This document shows positions 32,451 through 40,299 of a stretch of DNA of 41,201 bases, one piece after another (position 1 is the stretch's first letter; each line of letters opens with the position of its first letter). Location of the stretch: the NCBI GenBank assembly GCA_903839865.1, contig CAIMEE010000246.1, positions 1-41,201 on the forward strand, in the 5' to 3' direction. The notes beneath the pieces were generated by a model that did not search any database, was not told the DNA's origin, and saw only the letters and a list, made by a program, of their open reading frames with translations. The position numbers and the translations under genes are program-made. Source of the DNA: Enhydrobacter aerosaccus (lineage in GTDB: Bacteria; Pseudomonadota; Alphaproteobacteria; Reyranellales; Reyranellaceae).

Positions 32451-32478
32451 TGTTGGCAGTTTGCGGCGGGTTTATGCT
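32450..32478 (+). promoter_or_regulatory. Putative leaderless promoter of the cupin gene
   Basis: TTGTTG (32450-32455), a 17-bp spacer and TATGCT (32473-32478). The predicted start, about 32485-32486, falls on the ATG at 32486. The in-frame ATG at 32474 is part of the -10 box, which argues against it as a start codon. Confidence 0.5.
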
Positions 32479-32485
32479 TCCCCCC

Positions 32486-32839
32486 ATGAAACCACGCCAG
32501 ACCCTCGCTCCCGTAAAGGACGCCAGTCATCTCTATGAGGTCGAGCGTCGCGCCAAGCACGCCGACAGGCCGGGGTTCCGGATCGCCGAATTGCAGTTGT
32601 CGCCGACGCAGACGGTTCCGTGGCATTTCCATACCAACATTGCGGATACGTTCTACGTGCTGGAAGGCGAGATGCGGCTCTTCCTGCAGGACCCCAAGCA
32701 GGAGGTTCGCCTGAAGCCTGGTGAAACCTTCGTGGCGGCGCCTGGCCGGCCCCATCTCGTGACCAATGCCGGCAAGACGTCGCTCACCTTCCTGATCATG
32801 CAGGGCATCGGCGAGTACGACTACGTACCGCTGGTCTAG
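32486..32839 (+). CDS. Cupin domain protein
   Basis: A 117-aa single-domain cupin (RmlC-like beta-barrel). Metal-ligand motif 1 is WHFHTNIADTFYVLEGEM, with two His and the Glu; motif 2 appears as PGRPHLV with a single His. Small cupins of this kind bind metals and serve as isomerases, dioxygenases or sensors. ATG at 32486 is chosen over 32474 and 32450 because a -10 box covers 32473-32478. It is divergent from the glutathione S-transferase gene; its stop is 3 bp from the opposing acyl-CoA synthetase stop. Function unknown. Confidence 0.85.
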   Translation: MKPRQTLAPVKDASHLYEVERRAKHADRPGFRIAELQLSPTQTVPWHFHTNIADTFYVLEGEMRLFLQDPKQEVRLKPGETFVAAPGRPHLVTNAGKTSLTFLIMQGIGEYDYVPLV

Positions 32840-32842
32840 CGA

Positions 32843-34378
32843 TCAGGAGATCGCGGGCTTGTCCGCGCCCACGAACTGAACGCGCAGTTCGCGCTTCAGG
32901 ACCTTGCCGGTGGCGTTGCGCGGCAGGACGTCGACGAAGGTCACGGCCTGCGGGACCTTGAACTTGGCGAGCCGGCCCAGGCAGTGGCGGATGACGTCGC
33001 CTTCCTCCAGGGCCTCGCCGGCCTTGCGCACGACGATCGCCATGCCGACCTCGCCCCAGCGCTCGTTGGGCACGCCGATGATGGCGGCGTCCGCCACCTG
33101 TGGCAGCTGGAACAGCACGTTCTCGACCTCGGCGGGATACACGTTCTCGCCGCCCGAGATGTACATGTCCTTCCACCGGTCGACGATATAGACGAAGCCC
33201 TCGTCGTCCGTGCGCGCGGCGTCGCCGGTGTGCAGCCAGCCGTCGGTGAAGGCGGCGGCCGTGGCTTCGGGCTTGTTCCAATACCCCGGCGTGATGTTCG
33301 GTCCCTTGATCAGGAGTTCACCGATCCCGCCCGGGTCGACGTCCTTGCCGTCGTCGCCGATGATGCGAATGGCGGTGTGCATCATCGCCTTTCCGGCCGA
33401 GCCCACCTTGCGGATGGCGTCGGCCGCGTCGAGCATGGTGCCGGCGGGGCTGGTCTCTGTCATGCCCCAGCCCTGGACGAGCGGCACGCCGCGCGCGCTC
33501 CAGCCTTCGAGGATGGCCAGGGCGCAGGGCGCGCCGCCCACGCCTGCGATCTGCAGGCGCGAGAGATCGGCGCCCTGGAATTTCGGATGCTGCATCATGA
33601 ATTGATAGGGTGCCGGCACGCCGAAGAAGTGCGTGATGCCGAGCGCGGCGTCAGAGAGGTAGTCGAGGGCCAGGCCGGGTTCGAACGTGCGCATGATGAG
33701 GATCGTGCCGCCGGCATGCAGCACCGGGTTGGCATAACAGTTGAGGCCGCCAGTGTGGAACAGCGGCAGCACCACGAGCTGCACCGTCTTCGGCGAGATC
33801 AGGGCAGGAATGCCGAGGTTCACGCAGTTCCAGAACACCATGCCGTGCGTGATGATCGCGCCCTTGGGATGTCCGGTGGTGCCGGAGGTGTACATGACCA
33901 TGGCGATGTCGTCGTGCGTCACCTCGATCGGCGCGGGTGGCTGGGTTGCAGTCGCGAGTGCGCGTTCGTAGGAGGACTCCGGGTTTTCGACGTCGATCTC
34001 GAGCAGGTTCTTCGCAAGGGCCCGGGCCGCCTGGGCAAAGCTCCTGTCGTGCACCAGCAGCTTTGGCGATGAATCGGCCAGGATGTATTCCAGCTCCGGC
34101 ACGGTGAGCCGCCAATTCAGCGGGAGCATGATCGCACCCAGCCGGCCGCAGGCGAATTGGAGCTCGAAATATTCCGCACAGTTGGGCGCCAGCAGCGCCA
34201 CGCGGTCGCCCTTGGCGATGCCGAGCCGGGCAAGCGCCGCAGCCAGCTGGCCGGTGCGGCGATCGACGTCGGCATAGGTGAATTTTCTCGCTGTCTGCAG
34301 ATCGTCGATCGCGAGCTGCCCCGGCCGACGATGCGCGTGGTGGGCGATCCAGTCGTAATATGGAGGAATGCCCGGCAT
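32843..34378 (-). CDS. Acyl-CoA synthetase / AMP-dependent ligase
   Basis: A 511-aa ANL-superfamily enzyme that activates a carboxylic acid to its CoA thioester through an acyl-adenylate. Motifs in order: P-loop MYTSGTTGHPKGA, QGWGMTETSP, GWLHTGDAAR, DRWKDMYISGGENVYPAEVE and the C-terminal catalytic Lys in PRNATGKVLKREL. It belongs to the medium/long-chain or benzoate-CoA ligase-like group; no signal peptide. ATG at 34378 gives a standard N-terminus (MPGIPPYYDWIAHHA); a GTG at 34438 would add 20 residues. Divergent from the P450 gene. Confidence 0.93.
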   Translation of the reverse strand: MPGIPPYYDWIAHHAHRRPGQLAIDDLQTARKFTYADVDRRTGQLAAALARLGIAKGDRVALLAPNCAEYFELQFACGRLGAIMLPLNWRLTVPELEYILADSSPKLLVHDRSFAQAARALAKNLLEIDVENPESSYERALATATQPPAPIEVTHDDIAMVMYTSGTTGHPKGAIITHGMVFWNCVNLGIPALISPKTVQLVVLPLFHTGGLNCYANPVLHAGGTILIMRTFEPGLALDYLSDAALGITHFFGVPAPYQFMMQHPKFQGADLSRLQIAGVGGAPCALAILEGWSARGVPLVQGWGMTETSPAGTMLDAADAIRKVGSAGKAMMHTAIRIIGDDGKDVDPGGIGELLIKGPNITPGYWNKPEATAAAFTDGWLHTGDAARTDDEGFVYIVDRWKDMYISGGENVYPAEVENVLFQLPQVADAAIIGVPNERWGEVGMAIVVRKAGEALEEGDVIRHCLGRLAKFKVPQAVTFVDVLPRNATGKVLKRELRVQFVGADKPAIS

Positions 34379-34431
34379 CGTCAGGGGCTCAGGAACCGTA
34401 AAAACATTGGGGGATGCTAGGGTGTCGCTCG

Positions 34432-34461
34432 TTCGCACGGCAAGAGGTTCGTGCTAAAGAT
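34432..34461 (+). promoter_or_regulatory. Putative leaderless promoter of the P450 gene
   Basis: TTCGCA (34432-34437), a 17-bp spacer ending in TGC, then TAAAGA (34455-34460). The expected start, about 34467, is the A of the P450 ATG. A second extended -10, TGCTAGGGT, lies upstream at 34415-34423. Confidence 0.45.
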
Positions 34462-34466
34462 CGGGC

Positions 34467-35702
34467 ATGAACGACATGATTCCACCAGCACCGGGAAGCG
34501 ATTCGATCGTCTTCAATCCGCTCGACCCGGCCTTCATCGCCGATCCGTATCCCTTCTACCATCGCCTGCGGGAAACGGCCCCGGTGTTCAAGACGCCGAT
34601 GGGGTTCTGGCTGCTGAGCCGATACGACGACATTGCCGCGTCGCTGCGTGACCGCCGCTTCGGCAAGGATTTCGCTGGCAACATCCAGCGCAAGTATGGC
34701 GCCGATCGCATGAAGGAGCCCGCGATCGCCAACCTGTCGCACACCATGCTGGTCGTCGATCCGCCAGATCACACGCGCCTGCGCGGACTGGTGACCAAGG
34801 CGTTCACCGCCCGGCGGGTCGCCGACATGCGCGTGCGCATCCGTAAACTGGTCGACGAGCAACTCGACCGGGTCGCCGACAAGGGCGAGATGGACGTGAT
34901 TCGCGACATCGCCCATCGCCTTCCCGTGATCGTGATCTGCGACATGCTGGGCATCCCGGAAGACCATCGCGCCGCGTTCCTGGTCGGCAGCAACGTCAGC
35001 GGTCGCATCCTCGATCCCGTGCCGATGAGCCAGGAGGAGTTGCAGCAAGCCAATGTCGGCACAGCGATGGGCAATGCCTATTTCGACCAGCTCTGCGATC
35101 TGCGCCGGCGTGACCCCCAGGACGACCTCACGACCGAGCTCGTGAGGGCCGAAGAGTCCGGGGACCGGCTGACGACGGAGGAGTTGCGCGCCAATATCGG
35201 CCTCCTGTTCGGCGCTGGCCACGAAACCACGACCAACCTGATCGGCAACGGGCTTCTCGCGTTGCACCGCCAGCGCGATCAATGGGAAAGACTCAAGGCC
35301 GATCCGGGTTTGATCCCGAATGCCATCGAGGAGCTTCTGCGCTTCGATTCCTCCGTGCAGATGACGGGCCGCGCCACCATGACCGACGTGGAGATCGGTG
35401 GCGTGACCTTGCCTGCGGGCGAGAGCGTGGTGCAGTTGCTTGGTGCGGCAAACCGCGACCCGGCGCAGTATCCCGACCCCGACAAGCTCGATGTCGGGCG
35501 TCAGAACATCCGGCCGATGTCGTTCGGTGGCGGCATTCATCATTGTCTCGGTGCGCAGTTGGCACGGCTCGAAGGCGAGCTGGTCTTCACGGCCCTGATC
35601 GAGCGATTTCCCAACCTCGAGCTTCCGCAAAAGGACAAGCCCGACTGGCGGCGCAGCTTTACCTTGCGAGGCCTCAGCAAGCTGCCGGCGGTCTGGCACT
35701 AG
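34467..35702 (+). CDS. Cytochrome P450
   Basis: A 411-aa soluble bacterial P450. The I-helix oxygen-activation motif is GAGHETT, the K-helix ExxR is EELLR, and the heme-binding loop FGGGIHHCLGAQLAR contains the thiolate ligand C360. An early VVDPPDHTRLRGLVTKAF segment is the typical C-helix region. No membrane anchor, and no ferredoxin or reductase gene nearby, so redox partners must come from elsewhere. It hydroxylates an unknown hydrophobic substrate. Its ATG lacks a strong ribosome-binding site and probably lies at the mRNA 5' end. The next gene follows after 2 bp. Confidence 0.95.
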   Translation: MNDMIPPAPGSDSIVFNPLDPAFIADPYPFYHRLRETAPVFKTPMGFWLLSRYDDIAASLRDRRFGKDFAGNIQRKYGADRMKEPAIANLSHTMLVVDPPDHTRLRGLVTKAFTARRVADMRVRIRKLVDEQLDRVADKGEMDVIRDIAHRLPVIVICDMLGIPEDHRAAFLVGSNVSGRILDPVPMSQEELQQANVGTAMGNAYFDQLCDLRRRDPQDDLTTELVRAEESGDRLTTEELRANIGLLFGAGHETTTNLIGNGLLALHRQRDQWERLKADPGLIPNAIEELLRFDSSVQMTGRATMTDVEIGGVTLPAGESVVQLLGAANRDPAQYPDPDKLDVGRQNIRPMSFGGGIHHCLGAQLARLEGELVFTALIERFPNLELPQKDKPDWRRSFTLRGLSKLPAVWH

Positions 35703-35704
35703 TC

Positions 35705-36412
35705 ATGGCGGCGCTCTGGCGCGACGAAGGGGGGCAGCACCAGGGCGGCCGCCCCTATCAGGAAGACAGCTGGGCGTTGCGTACATTGCCGGACGGCACA
35801 GTGCTGGCCGTCCTCGCCGACGGCATGGGTGGGCACGCAGGCGGCGCTGTCGCCAGCAAGCTGGCCGTCGACGCCTTCCTGAAGTCGATCGAGCAAGGTC
35901 AATCCCTCGCGGAAGGATTGGAGAATGCCAACGGTGCCGTGAAGGCGGGGGCAGCAGCGAAGGCGGAACTGGCCGGCATGGGTTCCACCCTGGTCGGCGT
36001 ACTTTTGAAGGATGACGAGGCGCGCTGGATCAGCGTGGGTGATTCGCCGCTTTATCTAGTCGCCGACGGCACGCTGGAAAGACTCAATGCAGATCATTCG
36101 TTTGTTCCGCACATCGAGGCCATGCTGGAGCGCGGCATGATCACGGCGGAAGAAGCAGCCAATCACCCGAACCGGCACGTGCTACGCGAGGCGATCATGG
36201 GAGAACCGCTCAAACTGATCGACGAAGGCAAACGAAGGCTCGGTTCCGGCGCGACGCTGCTCGTGTGCAGCGACGGCGTGGAAAGTCTCGATCACAAGAA
36301 GATCGTGGCAGCGGCCCGTGAGCCGGTGCGCCATTTACTCGATGCAGTGCTAGCGGTACGGAAGCCCCATCAGGATAACGTCACGATCATCAAATTGGAC
36401 CGCCAAGCATGA
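35705..36412 (+). CDS. PP2C-family protein serine/threonine phosphatase
   Basis: A 235-aa metal-dependent phosphatase of the PPM/PP2C family, length typical for the bacterial Stp1/PrpC group. Metal-site motifs: YQEDSW (D21), LADGMGGH (D39-G40), VCSDGVES and DNVTII at the C-terminus. No membrane segment, so it is cytoplasmic. ATG at 35705 follows the P450 stop by 2 bp, and its own stop overlaps the asparaginase start by 4 bp (ATGA). No Hanks-type kinase is encoded in the window, so its phosphoprotein targets are unknown. Confidence 0.93.
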   Translation: MAALWRDEGGQHQGGRPYQEDSWALRTLPDGTVLAVLADGMGGHAGGAVASKLAVDAFLKSIEQGQSLAEGLENANGAVKAGAAAKAELAGMGSTLVGVLLKDDEARWISVGDSPLYLVADGTLERLNADHSFVPHIEAMLERGMITAEEAANHPNRHVLREAIMGEPLKLIDEGKRRLGSGATLLVCSDGVESLDHKKIVAAAREPVRHLLDAVLAVRKPHQDNVTIIKLDRQA

Positions 36413-37410
36413 GCAAGAATCCCGTCGTCATAGAAGTCACGCGCGGTCCGGTCGTTGAAAGCCGGCACGAGGGCATCGCCGCGATCGTCAAGGCTGATGG
36501 TTCGGTGGTGGCGTCATGGGGTGACATCGACTCCGTGATCCTGCCGCGATCTGCCAACAAGCCGATCCAGGCCATGGCGTTCGTCGAAAGCGGGGCGGTC
36601 GAGAAGTTCGGGCTCGGCAACGAGCACATCTCGCTTTCCTGTGCATCGCACAACGGCGAGACACGTCACGTCGAGACGGTGAAGGCGTGGCTGAAGAAGG
36701 TGGGCCTCGGCGAAAGCGATCTGGAGTGCGGCGCTCACGCTCCTCGCCTGCAAGCGAGCATCGAGGCCTTGGCGCGCGCGAACGAACTGCCGGGCCCCGC
36801 CTATAACAACTGCTCGGGCAAGCACACAGGCTTCCTGACGACGGCCGTGACCTACGGCGAGCCGACCACGGGCTACATCAAGTACGACCATCCGGTGCAG
36901 CGCCGCCTGCGCGCCGTGATGACAGATCTCTGTGGCTCTGATGCCGACGATTTCCAGTACGGCACGGACGGCTGCGGCATTCCCACCCTGGCGACACCGC
37001 TCAAGTTGCTTGCGCGGGCGATGGCCAGCATGGCCGACCCGTCACGGCTCTCCAATCGCCACGCGGAGGCCGCGACCCGGATTCGTGCAGCGATGAATGC
37101 CGAGCCTTTCATGATGGCCGGCACCGGCCGGTTCTGCACGCGCGTCAATGGCACGCTGCAAGGCGTGGCGCAGGTCAAGACCGGCGCGGAGGGCGTGTTC
37201 TGCGGCATGCTGCCGACCTTGGGTCTCGGCATCGCGCTCAAAATGTGGGATGGCGCAGGCCGCGCCGCCGAAGTCGCAATGGCGGCACTGCTCGATCATG
37301 TTGGCGTGCTTCCGGCGGCGGAAAAAGAAGCGCTCGAAACGCCCCAGATCAAGAATGTCGTGGGTCTGCTGGTCGGCGAAATGAGGCCAGCCAAGAGCTG
37401 GCTTGGCTGA
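36409..37410 (+). CDS. L-asparaginase, Rhizobium etli (ReAV) type, class 3
   Basis: A 333-aa asparaginase of the R. etli AnsA/ReAV family, unrelated to the E. coli enzymes. Every key position reported for ReAV occurs here at the same residue number as far as I recall them: S48 and K51 (RSANKPIQ), S80 (SCASHNGE), and the zinc ligands C135, K138 (NNCSGKHTG) and C189 (TDGCGIP). Hydrolyses asparagine to aspartate and ammonia. It is coupled to the phosphatase gene by a 4-bp overlap and followed 6 bp later by the RNA methyltransferase gene. Confidence 0.93.
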   Translation: MSKNPVVIEVTRGPVVESRHEGIAAIVKADGSVVASWGDIDSVILPRSANKPIQAMAFVESGAVEKFGLGNEHISLSCASHNGETRHVETVKAWLKKVGLGESDLECGAHAPRLQASIEALARANELPGPAYNNCSGKHTGFLTTAVTYGEPTTGYIKYDHPVQRRLRAVMTDLCGSDADDFQYGTDGCGIPTLATPLKLLARAMASMADPSRLSNRHAEAATRIRAAMNAEPFMMAGTGRFCTRVNGTLQGVAQVKTGAEGVFCGMLPTLGLGIALKMWDGAGRAAEVAMAALLDHVGVLPAAEKEALETPQIKNVVGLLVGEMRPAKSWLG

Positions 37411-37416
37411 TCGAGC

Positions 37417-38673
37417 GTGAGCGTCACGCTCAACATCCTGGAAGTCGGGGCGCGCGGCGACGGCGTGGCGGAAGAGGGCGGTCAACGTTACTTCGTGCCG
37501 TTCACGTTGCCCGGCGAGATCGTCGAGGCGGAGCCGCGAGATTCTCGTGGCGAAGGGATTGTCGCCGATCTGCTCGCCATCCTGGCGCCATCGCGCCATC
37601 GCGAGCCGCCGCCCTGCGCTCACTTCGGCACCTGCGGCGGCTGCGCGCTGCAGCATTGGCGCTCCGACATTTATGCCGCCTGGAAAGTAGCGCTCATCGA
37701 GCGCGCCCTGTCGCATAGCGGCGTGCAGGCGCCCGTCTTCGAGAAGTCGCTGCTCGGTTTGCCGAACGAGCGCCGCCGTGTGGACTTCGTGGTGCGCCGG
37801 CAGGGCAAGCGCGTTCTGGCGGGCTTCCACGAGCGCGGCAGCCCGAAGCTGGTCGATGTCGGAACCTGCGTCGTCGCCCGGCCCGCATTGTCGGCACTGT
37901 TGGCGCCGTTGCGCGTGTCCCTCGCGGAGATATTGCCCGAGGGAGCCGCCGCCGACGTCGTCGCCAACGAGACGGACAGCGGACTGGACGTCCTGATCCG
38001 GCCGCACAAGCGGCTCGACTTGTCGTTTGAACGACAGCAGGCGCTCGTTGATCTGGCGGAGAGGGCTAATCTGGCGCGCCTGAGCTGGGGTGATCGTGCC
38101 AAATACGAGCCCATCGTCACGCGCCGGACACCGGTCCTGATGTTGGGTGAGGCTATCGTCGAAGTCCCGCCGGGGGTGTTCCTGCAGGCAACCAAGCGCG
38201 CGGAGCAGACGATGCGGGCAGCGGTGACGGCGTGGGCAGGCGATGCGCCAAAGCTCGCCGATCTCTTTGCCGGCGTGGGGGCGCTGACGCTTGGAAGATC
38301 GGGCAAAGTCAGCCTGTTCGAAAGCGAGAAGGCGGCCATTGCGGCGGCCGATGCGGCAGCACGCAAGATGGGCGGCAATCGGGTCACGGTCGAAAAGCGC
38401 GACTTGTTCCGCAATCCGTTGCTCGAGAAGGACCTGAATGCCTTCGATGCGGTCGTGCTCGACCCGCCGCGCGCCGGCGCCGCGGCGCAGGTCGCGGAAC
38501 TCGCACGCTCCAAGGTGAAAAAGATCGTCTACGCCTCCTGTGATCCCGGCAGCTTCGCCCGTGACGCGCGTGCGCTGCAGGACGGCGGATACCGGCTGGA
38601 GAAGCTGATGCCGATCGACCAGTTCCTGTGGTCGGCGCATGTCGAGTTGATTGCGCTGCTGACCCGCCGCTAG
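37417..38673 (+). CDS. Class I SAM-dependent RNA methyltransferase (TrmA/RlmD family)
   Basis: A 418-aa enzyme that makes 5-methyluridine in rRNA or tRNA. The N-terminal segment has the TRAM-like beta-barrel start. Iron-sulfur ligands are C67, C73 and C76 (CAHFGTCGGC) with C151 as the fourth; the SAM-binding motif is DLFAGVGALTL, the motif-IV DPPRAG and the catalytic cysteine C375 in YASCDP. The GTG start is supported by the N-terminal domain boundary. It is the last gene of the P450-to-methyltransferase run; the insertion sequence begins 9 bp after its stop. Confidence 0.92.
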   Translation: MSVTLNILEVGARGDGVAEEGGQRYFVPFTLPGEIVEAEPRDSRGEGIVADLLAILAPSRHREPPPCAHFGTCGGCALQHWRSDIYAAWKVALIERALSHSGVQAPVFEKSLLGLPNERRRVDFVVRRQGKRVLAGFHERGSPKLVDVGTCVVARPALSALLAPLRVSLAEILPEGAAADVVANETDSGLDVLIRPHKRLDLSFERQQALVDLAERANLARLSWGDRAKYEPIVTRRTPVLMLGEAIVEVPPGVFLQATKRAEQTMRAAVTAWAGDAPKLADLFAGVGALTLGRSGKVSLFESEKAAIAAADAAARKMGGNRVTVEKRDLFRNPLLEKDLNAFDAVVLDPPRAGAAAQVAELARSKVKKIVYASCDPGSFARDARALQDGGYRLEKLMPIDQFLWSAHVELIALLTRR

Positions 38674-38682
38674 ACGTGCCCG

Positions 38683-38716
38683 CCAAGTCCGCTTTGGGTC
38701 GAGGCTGTGTGAAAAC
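38683..38716 (+). repeat. Left terminal inverted repeat of the IS1182 element
   Basis: Begins CCAAGTCCGCTTTGGGTCGA and matches the reverse complement of 40257-40290 except at positions 13 and 31. Confidence 0.9.
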
Positions 38717-38761
38717 CCTCTCGTGAGTTAGAATCTCGCCGACACTGCTTCGGAGTATGAG

Positions 38762-40198
38762 ATGAAGCGCTTCGTCGAGGGTGAAGATCGCCGGCAGGCC
38801 GTCCTGCTTCCAGAATATCTGGATGACTATGTCTTGGAGGAGAACCCGGTCCGGGTGATCGACGTGTTCGTCGAGGAGCTGGACCTCGGGGCGCTGGGGT
38901 TCGAGGGCGTGGTTCCCGAGGCGACTGGGCGCCCGGCCTATCATCCGGGCCTGCTGCTGAAGATCTACGTTTATGGCTACATCAACCAGATCGCTTCGAG
39001 CCGGCGGCTGGAGCGGGAGGCTCAGCGCAACGTCGAGCTGATGTGGCTGACGGGGCGCCTGGCGCCAGACTTCAAGACCATCGCGGACTTCAGGAAGGAC
39101 AACGGCCCGGCGATCCGGGCGACCTGCCGGCGGTTCATCGATCTGTGTCGGCGACTGGATCTGTTCAGCCACGCCGTGGCGGCGATCGACGGCAGCAAGT
39201 TCAAGGCGGTGAACGCGAGGGACAAGAACTTCACCAGGGCCAAGCTGAAGAAGCGGATGGAGCAGGTCGAGGCCAGCATAGAGCGCTACATGAGTGCCTT
39301 GGAGACAGCAGACCGGCAGGAGGGTGAGCTGGCGCAGGGGAGGACGGTCCGCCTGAAGGACAAGATCGCGGTACTGCGCGAGCAGATGGCGGCGTTCGAA
39401 GCCCTCGAGCCGGTGGTGCAGGCTGCGCCAGATCAGCAGGTCTCGCTGACCGACCCGGACGCCCGTTCGATGGCGACGAGCGGGCGCGGGAGCGGCACGG
39501 TCGGTTACAACGTCCAGGCCGCCGTCGATGCCAAGCATCACCTGATCGTGGCCCATGAGGTGACCAACGTCGGCAACGATCGCGCTCAACTGGCGAACAT
39601 GGCTGGCCAGGCCAAGGCGGCGATGGGCATCGACAAGCTCGATGTGCTGGCCGACCGCGGCTACTTCGACAGCGAAGAGGTGCTGACGTGTGAACCCCTT
39701 GGCGTCACCCCCTACGTGCCCAAGCCGCTCACCTCGGGTGCCAAGGCCAAAGGACGCTTCGGGAAGCAGGACTTCGTCTACCTGGCCGACGACGACGTCT
39801 ATCGCTGCCCGGCTGGCGAGCAGTTAACCCGCCGCTTCAGCTCGGTGGAAGATAGGATGACCTTGCACACCTACTGGACGACCCGGTGCGGCAACTGCCC
39901 GCTGAAGCCACGATGCACGACCGGCAAGGAGCGCCGGATCAAGCGCTGGGAGCATGAGGCGGTGATCGACGCCATGCAGGAGCGGCTGGATCGAACACCG
40001 CACGCCATGCGCATCCGCCGCGCCACCGTCGAGCATCCCTTCGGCACGCTCAAGGCCTGGATGGGATCGACCCACTTCAAAACCCGGACCCTCGAAAAGG
40101 TCAAAACGGAAATGAGCCTCCACGTGCTGGCCTACAATCTGAAGCGGATGATCGCGATCCTTGGCATCCAGCCGCTGATGCAGGCGATCCGGGCCTGA
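38762..40198 (+). CDS. IS1182-family transposase
   Basis: A 478-aa DDE transposase. Candidate catalytic residues are D143 (AIDGSKFK), D298 (LADRGYFD) and E424 (EHPFGTLK), in the order and spacing of the family; the N-terminal DNA-binding region contains GRPAYHPGLLLKIYVYGYIN. A coiled-coil-like stretch lies around 160-215 and a four-cysteine cluster, C-x4-C..., near residues 350-385 (CPAGEQ; RCGNCPLKPRC). CGGAG precedes the ATG. The gene appears intact. Confidence 0.95.
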   Translation: MKRFVEGEDRRQAVLLPEYLDDYVLEENPVRVIDVFVEELDLGALGFEGVVPEATGRPAYHPGLLLKIYVYGYINQIASSRRLEREAQRNVELMWLTGRLAPDFKTIADFRKDNGPAIRATCRRFIDLCRRLDLFSHAVAAIDGSKFKAVNARDKNFTRAKLKKRMEQVEASIERYMSALETADRQEGELAQGRTVRLKDKIAVLREQMAAFEALEPVVQAAPDQQVSLTDPDARSMATSGRGSGTVGYNVQAAVDAKHHLIVAHEVTNVGNDRAQLANMAGQAKAAMGIDKLDVLADRGYFDSEEVLTCEPLGVTPYVPKPLTSGAKAKGRFGKQDFVYLADDDVYRCPAGEQLTRRFSSVEDRMTLHTYWTTRCGNCPLKPRCTTGKERRIKRWEHEAVIDAMQERLDRTPHAMRIRRATVEHPFGTLKAWMGSTHFKTRTLEKVKTEMSLHVLAYNLKRMIAILGIQPLMQAIRA

Positions 40199-40256
40199 AC
40201 GGTCCTGCGATCCATCACGCCGATATAGAAACCAGCCCCTGCACCGCTAACGCCGC

Positions 40257-40290
40257 GTTCTCACACAGCCTCGACCCGAAGCGGACTTGG
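40257..40290 (-). repeat. Right terminal inverted repeat of the IS1182 element
   Basis: Reverse complement begins CCAAGTCCGCTTCGGGTCGA; 32 of 34 positions agree with the left end. Confidence 0.9.
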
Positions 40291-40299
40291 CAGAGCAGC

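Larger units (their letters stand above)
38683..40290 (+). mobile_element. IS1182-family insertion sequence, complete
   Basis: An element of about 1608 bp bounded by 34-bp terminal inverted repeats that agree at 32 positions, with one full-length transposase gene between them. No convincing target-site duplication is visible: the left flank reads CGTGCCCG and the right flank CAGAGCAG. The left end is 9 bp from the RNA methyltransferase stop codon, the right end 9 bp from the esterase stop codon, so neither gene is interrupted. Near-identical ends and an intact reading frame suggest a recent arrival. Confidence 0.9.

Noticed and set aside
38675-40298. Target-site duplication flanking the IS1182 element
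   Set aside because: Flanks CGTGCCCG and CAGAGCAG share no direct repeat at the repeat boundaries or one base further out.
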